This document shows, in pieces, positions 6,425-10,055 of a stretch of DNA of 10,055 nucleotides. The notes under the pieces are model-generated. The model ran no database searches. It was not told the DNA's origin and saw only the letters and a program-made list of their open reading frames with translations. Every line of letters begins with the position of its first letter. The first letter of the stretch is position 1. Origin of the DNA: Taibaiella sp. (lineage in GTDB: Bacteria > Bacteroidota > Bacteroidia > Chitinophagales > Chitinophagaceae); contig JACFNS010000059.1 of NCBI GenBank assembly GCA_019454705.1, positions 1 through 10,055 on the forward strand, in the 5' to 3' direction. The position numbers and the translations under genes were made by a program.

Positions 6425-7849
6425 TTATTTTTTTGCCGATAGTATTTGATGGGTGATAATATAGCCTGCTGATGCCGCGCTCAACCCAAATACATTAGCA
6501 TCCAGCCCGAAAGGTAATACTATGCCGGATATGATGAGTATAATAGTAATACCACCGCCAAGAACCATACTCACCATAGCTGCCTGCGCAAAACGTTGTT
6601 TCAGAAATATGGCTGCAACTATTGGTACGCTCAGGCCCGATACCATAAATGCATAAGCATACAGCATCAGTTCCAGCACATTTTCCATCACCGATGCCAG
6701 CAATATGGCAAACAGGCCAATTGCCAGTGTACTGTATTGCGAAAAACGTACCACCTGTTTATGACTGCCCTTATTTTTTTCCGGCACCAGGTCGCCCACT
6801 ACGCTGCCCGATGCAGCCATCAGGCAACTATCAGCCGTAGATAGTACGGCGGAGAAATACGCAGCCAATACTAATCCCGTTACACCTGCTGGCAGAATGT
6901 TTTTTATCAGCAGGGGCAAGCCCAGCTCGCTGTCAGTAAGTGTACCGCCGGGTATGGCTACTATTCCTTGCTGAACAGCAACATTGGCCAGCATGCCCAG
7001 CAGCACACCGCTGAAAGCCATGAAGGGCCACTCCAGTACGCCCGCTATATACCAGGCTTTTTTTGCCGTCTTCACATCTTTGCAGGCGAATAGTCTTTGA
7101 TACAATGTCATGCCTACAAACCATATAGGTACAACGGTTACTGTCCAGTTTACAATATTCTGCCAGCTTATGTTGGTAAGGCTCAGCATATCGTCTGCCA
7201 GGTATGGGCTTATGCCGGCAAGCCCGCCGAGCTTTACCCATGTAAGAGGTATGGCCACACCTATTAACCCTATTAATAGAATTATCCATTGCACGGTATC
7301 AGTGTATATCACCGCTTTCATGCCGCCCATCATAGTATATATTACAGCTATCGCCCCCATTATCCACAGCATTTGCTGTGTACCTATTTCAGGAAATGTG
7401 GCAGAGGTGAGTTTTGCACCCGCCAGGAGTTGAGAACTGGTAAAACCCATATAACCTATAATACAGATAAGGGCTGCAACCATAGCCACCGGCTTGCTGT
7501 ACAGGAAACCAAAGACCTGCGGAAGCGTAAGAAAGCGTTTGCCATATTTTTGTTGCCAGTCAAATACTTTGGGTATCAGTAACGCTGCGCTAATCCAGGC
7601 GCCTATCAAGCCTGTAAACAGCAACCATGAGCCCGATAACCCCATGGTAAAACCTAAACCACCCAGCCCGATGGAAAACCCGCCACCCACATCGGTAGCT
7701 ACTACAGATAGTCCAACATGTGCCGGTTTCATATTACCGCCCCCTGTGTAATAGTCGCGTTCGTTTTCATTTTTATGCAGGAAATAGAATCCAACGCCCA
7801 GCATCACCAGGAAGTAAACCACGAAAATTAAAATATCTATCCATGCCAT
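6425..7849 (-). CDS. Sodium:solute symporter (SSS/SLC5 family)
   Basis: This 474-residue polytopic inner-membrane protein has about 13 hydrophobic segments, from residues 4-23 to about 452-468, matching the LeuT-fold SSS family that couples solute uptake to sodium entry. Family hallmarks are visible: GGG-containing substrate loops after the first helix (YYTGGGNMKP, 34-42), SVVATDVGGGFSIG (48-61) in the unwound first core helix, GGMKAVIYTDTVQ (175-187), and FSAVLSTADSCLMAASG (332-348). In the last of these, S337/T338 fall where the sodium-2 site lies in vSGLT-like proteins. Substrate cannot be deduced; sugars, amino acids, nucleosides or organic acids are all possible, and no catabolic genes sit next to it. 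It is a one-gene unit, divergent from the cytochrome/propeller lipoprotein. The ATG at 7849 gives a normal short periplasmic N-terminus before helix 1. Confidence 0.93.
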   Translation of the reverse strand: MAWIDILIFVVYFLVMLGVGFYFLHKNENERDYYTGGGNMKPAHVGLSVVATDVGGGFSIGLGGLGFTMGLSGSWLLFTGLIGAWISAALLIPKVFDWQQKYGKRFLTLPQVFGFLYSKPVAMVAALICIIGYMGFTSSQLLAGAKLTSATFPEIGTQQMLWIMGAIAVIYTMMGGMKAVIYTDTVQWIILLIGLIGVAIPLTWVKLGGLAGISPYLADDMLSLTNISWQNIVNWTVTVVPIWFVGMTLYQRLFACKDVKTAKKAWYIAGVLEWPFMAFSGVLLGMLANVAVQQGIVAIPGGTLTDSELGLPLLIKNILPAGVTGLVLAAYFSAVLSTADSCLMAASGSVVGDLVPEKNKGSHKQVVRFSQYSTLAIGLFAILLASVMENVLELMLYAYAFMVSGLSVPIVAAIFLKQRFAQAAMVSMVLGGGITIILIISGIVLPFGLDANVFGLSAASAGYIITHQILSAKK

Positions 7850-7965
7850 CTGTCAGCAGAAATTTTTATTGATTAACAAAAAGGTATGGTGGCTGCGTGA
7901 AAACACTAAAGATGTAAAACGGGAAATAGCTTTACGGGTGTGCAGAAATAAGAAAGCAACCGATG

Positions 7966-7973
7966 CAAAGGTA
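7966..7973 (-). promoter_or_regulatory. Candidate -7 box for the symporter gene
   Basis: Read on the minus strand this is TACCTTTG, matching TANNTTTG. The -33 position, 19 nt further upstream, is TTTT rather than TTTG. It would give a leader of roughly 110 nt before the ATG at 7849. No other full match to the -7 pattern was found on this strand in 7850-8101; the rest of this 252-nt divergent intergenic region shows no convincing operator or RNA element. Confidence 0.35.
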
Positions 7974-8055
7974 AGTAATCTGCATCATTGATAAAATCTA
8001 TATGGCCTCAGGTGTTTTTATAGCAAGAATACATCTTTATATCTGCGTATCAGGG

Positions 8056-8085
8056 TTTTTGTATCAACATTTGTAAGTACATTTG
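8056..8085 (+). promoter_or_regulatory. Candidate promoter of the cytochrome/propeller lipoprotein
   Basis: TACATTTG (8078-8085) is a full match to the -7 consensus and identical to the -7 box of the DUF2795 promoter. A TTTTTG (8056-8061) lies upstream with a 16-nt spacer, shorter than the preferred 19. Transcription would start near 8092, only about 10 nt before the ATG at 8102, so either the leader is very short or the true start site differs. Confidence 0.45.
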
Positions 8086-8101
8086 ATATTGCATATCCGA
8101 T

Positions 8102-9562
8102 ATGAAAAAATATATACTGTTATCCTTAACGGCTATAGGTGCAATAGTCAGCATTATGTCCTGTAAGCATGAGCCGGGTGCAGCACCCAAAGATGCCGGC
8201 GATGGTGCATACCCTGCGGTGGTAAGCAATATTTTTGTGAACAGATGTGCAACAGCAGGATGCCATAACGAAGCGAGTCATACCGGCGCTGGTGGACTGA
8301 GGCTCGATAGCTGGGAGCATCTGTTTGATGGTGGCGTGAATGGTGCTGTTGTCGTGCCATATAGTTCAGATTATAGTTCGTTGATGTACTTCATCAATAC
8401 AGATTCGAGCCTTGGCCCTGTAGCCATACCCACGATGCCACTAAACCATAAGCCACTATCCAAGGAGGAATACCTGGCTGTGAAAAAATGGATTGACGAG
8501 GGCGCTCCCGATAAAAATGGTAATATAGCTTTCTCGTCAAACCCTGCTACCCGCCAGAAGATATACGTCGTACACCTGGGCTGCGACATGGTGGCTGTAA
8601 TTGACGCTGAAAAAAATGTAGTGATGCGTTATGTGCCCATCGGTAATACAGAAGGCCTTGAAATGGGTGCGTATATCACCTCGTCCCCCGATGGCGGCAA
8701 TGTATATGCATGTATGTGGTTTGGTGAAGAAATGTATAAGATTGATGCCTATACGGATAAGGTTGTTGCAAACATTCCACTCAATAATATTCTTTGGGGC
8801 ACTATGACCGTGTCTCCCGATGGAGGGAAGGTGGCTTTGACTAATGTGGACAATCATAAGTTGGCGATAGTGAATACAGCAACAGCAAGTATGGAATATC
8901 TGCCAGGTACATCATTTCTCAATCCGAACGGAGTAGCGGCGAATAAGACTTTTGATACCTTTTATGTCACCAGCCTGCATGGCAATACAGTATATAAGTA
9001 CAGCAATGGCTATACCAAAACTATAAGTATAGACGGGAAAGCATTAACCACAGCTACCGCCGGCGCTACACCTGACCCGTTTGAAATAGGAATGAACCCC
9101 GATTATTCAAGGTACTTTGTTACCTGTCACCAGACCAAAGAGGTACGGGTGTTTAATACGCAAAATGACAGCTTGGTTAAGGTAATACCTGTGGGTATCC
9201 GCCCTACAGCGCTGACATTCGCTAAAAGTAAACCCTACCTGTTCGTAGCTTGTTCTGAGGATGTATCAACAGGTATTTTCAAGGGAACTGTATATGTTAT
9301 TAATTACAACACGCTGGAAGTCGTAAAGGTCATTGCAGGTGATTTCTACCAGCCTAATAGTGTTGCTTTAAATGAACAAGGCAACACGTTTTATGTGTTC
9401 AGCAGGAACCAGAACTTTAATGGCCCCGCACCACACCATTCGGGCCCGTGTAGTGGCCGCAATGGGTACTACCAGGTTTATGATATGAACACACTGGAGC
9501 CTAAAAGTGGCAGGCGCTACGAGATACTTGTAGATCCGTTTATCGCAGCATCAAGATTCTGA
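8102..9562 (+). CDS. Exported lipoprotein: cytochrome c-like domain fused to a YVTN/YncE-type beta-propeller
   Basis: The 486 residues begin with a lipoprotein signal: charged MKK, a hydrophobic stretch, and a lipobox ending at C21 (SIMSC). Residues about 37-137 resemble the cytochrome c domains found in Planctomycetes and Bacteroidota: FVNRCATAGCH carries the heme-type motif as C49-X4-C54-H55 instead of CXXCH, followed by TMPLNHKPLS (111-120, M112 a possible axial ligand) and a WIDEGAPD end (130-137). Residues about 153-480 repeat a propeller pattern of strand pairs: IYVVHLGCDMVAVID, SPDGGNVYACMW, VSPDGGKVALTN, FDTFYVTSLHGN, MNPDYSRYFVTCH and NEQGNTFYVFSR. Six or seven blades are likely. The propeller holds five cysteines (161, 204, 342, 384, 450) and an HH pair at 445-446. 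It probably sits on the outer membrane; electron transfer is inferred from the heme motif. The transcript ends at the hairpin just after the stop. Confidence 0.85.
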   Translation: MKKYILLSLTAIGAIVSIMSCKHEPGAAPKDAGDGAYPAVVSNIFVNRCATAGCHNEASHTGAGGLRLDSWEHLFDGGVNGAVVVPYSSDYSSLMYFINTDSSLGPVAIPTMPLNHKPLSKEEYLAVKKWIDEGAPDKNGNIAFSSNPATRQKIYVVHLGCDMVAVIDAEKNVVMRYVPIGNTEGLEMGAYITSSPDGGNVYACMWFGEEMYKIDAYTDKVVANIPLNNILWGTMTVSPDGGKVALTNVDNHKLAIVNTATASMEYLPGTSFLNPNGVAANKTFDTFYVTSLHGNTVYKYSNGYTKTISIDGKALTTATAGATPDPFEIGMNPDYSRYFVTCHQTKEVRVFNTQNDSLVKVIPVGIRPTALTFAKSKPYLFVACSEDVSTGIFKGTVYVINYNTLEVVKVIAGDFYQPNSVALNEQGNTFYVFSRNQNFNGPAPHHSGPCSGRNGYYQVYDMNTLEPKSGRRYEILVDPFIAASRF

Positions 9563-9567
9563 GTAAT

Positions 9568-9600
9568 AAAAAAACGTCCACAAAAAGTGGACGTTTTTTT
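9568..9600. terminator. Strong bidirectional intrinsic terminator
   Basis: Seven A's and CGTCCAC (9568-9581) pair perfectly with GTGGACG and seven T's (9587-9600) around a five-A loop. The 7-bp GC-containing core is flanked by an A-tract and a T-tract, so each strand shows a hairpin followed by U's. It begins 6 nt after the lipoprotein stop and lies 20 nt from the stop of the convergent T9SS gene, serving both. Confidence 0.93.
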
Positions 9601-9619
9601 ATTAATATGGTATAAAATA

Positions 9620-10055
9620 TTATTGTATTACTGCTTTGGTAACCTCTGTAGAGTTTTTGTGTGATATGATTACATTATAAACTCCTTTTGCCCATGCAGA
9701 CGTGTTGATAGAGGTAACCTGCTGGCTTGTAGTGTTGGTGTACACTTGCCTGCCTGTTATATCAAATATCCTGATCGTAGCCTGTTCTGTTTCTGCTACA
9801 TCGTCTATACGTATGTTAAGGGTATTGCCCGCAGGGTTAGGATAAACTTTGTAATTAATTTTTTCAGCAACCTCTTCAATCGAAACTACGTTAGGGTTGT
9901 CAATGCGCATAAGTTTTTTAGTGGTGGCGTTGACATACCATATTTTGTTGTCGTGGGTGATTTTTACACCCATCACGCCGGGGCCACCTGTAATAATCGT
10001 GCCTACTAATGTAGCTGGTGTAGTGCTTACATCATAAACATGGATATTGCCGGTT
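9620..10055 (-). CDS. C-terminal part of a T9SS-secreted protein, propeller-like repeat plus sorting domain (partial)
   Basis: The frame is open from the right edge to a TAA at 9620-9622, so the gene starts beyond the window. A GTG/ATG pair at 9971-9976 lies inside it and is not the true start, because clear coding similarity continues upstream (NIHVYDVSTTPATLVGT). The visible 144 residues have two parts. The first is a propeller-like segment with GVMGVKITHDNKIWYVNA and KKLMRIDNPN. The second is a type A C-terminal sorting domain of about 75 residues, beginning YKVYPNPAGNTLNIRI and running through IRIFDITGRQVYTN and WAKGVYNVII to a KAVIQ end. Such domains direct proteins through the type IX secretion system to the cell surface or medium, where the signal is removed. 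The function of the upstream part is unknown. It converges on the cytochrome/propeller lipoprotein and shares its terminator. Confidence 0.9.
   Translation of the reverse strand, partial: TGNIHVYDVSTTPATLVGTIITGGPGVMGVKITHDNKIWYVNATTKKLMRIDNPNVVSIEEVAEKINYKVYPNPAGNTLNIRIDDVAETEQATIRIFDITGRQVYTNTTSQQVTSINTSAWAKGVYNVIISHKNSTEVTKAVIQ

Noticed and set aside
9620..9976. Reading the last minus-strand gene as a complete small protein starting at 9976
   Set aside because: The putative start is a GTG and the frame continues open with propeller-like sequence to the window edge; the gene is a truncated larger one.

Overview
The window looks like a chromosomal segment from a member of the Bacteroidota, probably of the order Chitinophagales. 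Several signs agree. Genes are preceded by A/T-rich leaders without clear Shine-Dalgarno sequences. One promoter matches the Bacteroidota pattern TTTG-N19-TANNTTTG exactly. The rightmost gene ends in a type IX secretion system (T9SS) sorting domain. The acpP-fabF-rnc order and the small acidic DUF2795 protein are, from memory, typical of this phylum. No sequence search could be run, so the family assignment is tentative.

Left part (1-2931, + strand): a possible C-terminal tail of an upstream gene ends 7 nt before a large polytopic membrane protein. That protein has a GT-C-like layout with a soluble C-terminal half that may end in a jelly-roll domain. A paaD gene follows, a maturation factor of phenylacetyl-CoA epoxidase, without any other paa gene in view. 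Its stop codon overlaps the stop codon of rnc, which reads the other way.

Central part (2928-5959, - strand): read right to left, this is an ATP-binding protein of LolD type, then acpP, fabF and rnc. The last three form a tight lipid-synthesis/RNA-processing operon; rnc starts 2 nt after the fabF stop, at a TTG codon. Divergent from lolD is a DUF2795 gene with a textbook promoter and a perfectly palindromic terminator.

Right part (6425-10055): a sodium:solute symporter (- strand) diverges from an exported lipoprotein (+ strand). The lipoprotein combines a cytochrome c-like domain carrying an unusual CX4CH motif with a beta-propeller. It converges, across a strong bidirectional terminator, on the 3' end of a T9SS-exported protein that also looks propeller-like and runs off the window.

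Most of the window is ordinary core genome. I see no tRNA, rRNA, CRISPR array, insertion sequence or phage gene, and no complete new system. The most interesting parts are the propeller/cytochrome lipoprotein with its convergent T9SS neighbour, the stand-alone paaD, and the rnc gene with its antisense 3' overlap and substituted active-site position. No intergenic stretch exceeds 300 bases; the longest is 7850-8101 (252 nt).
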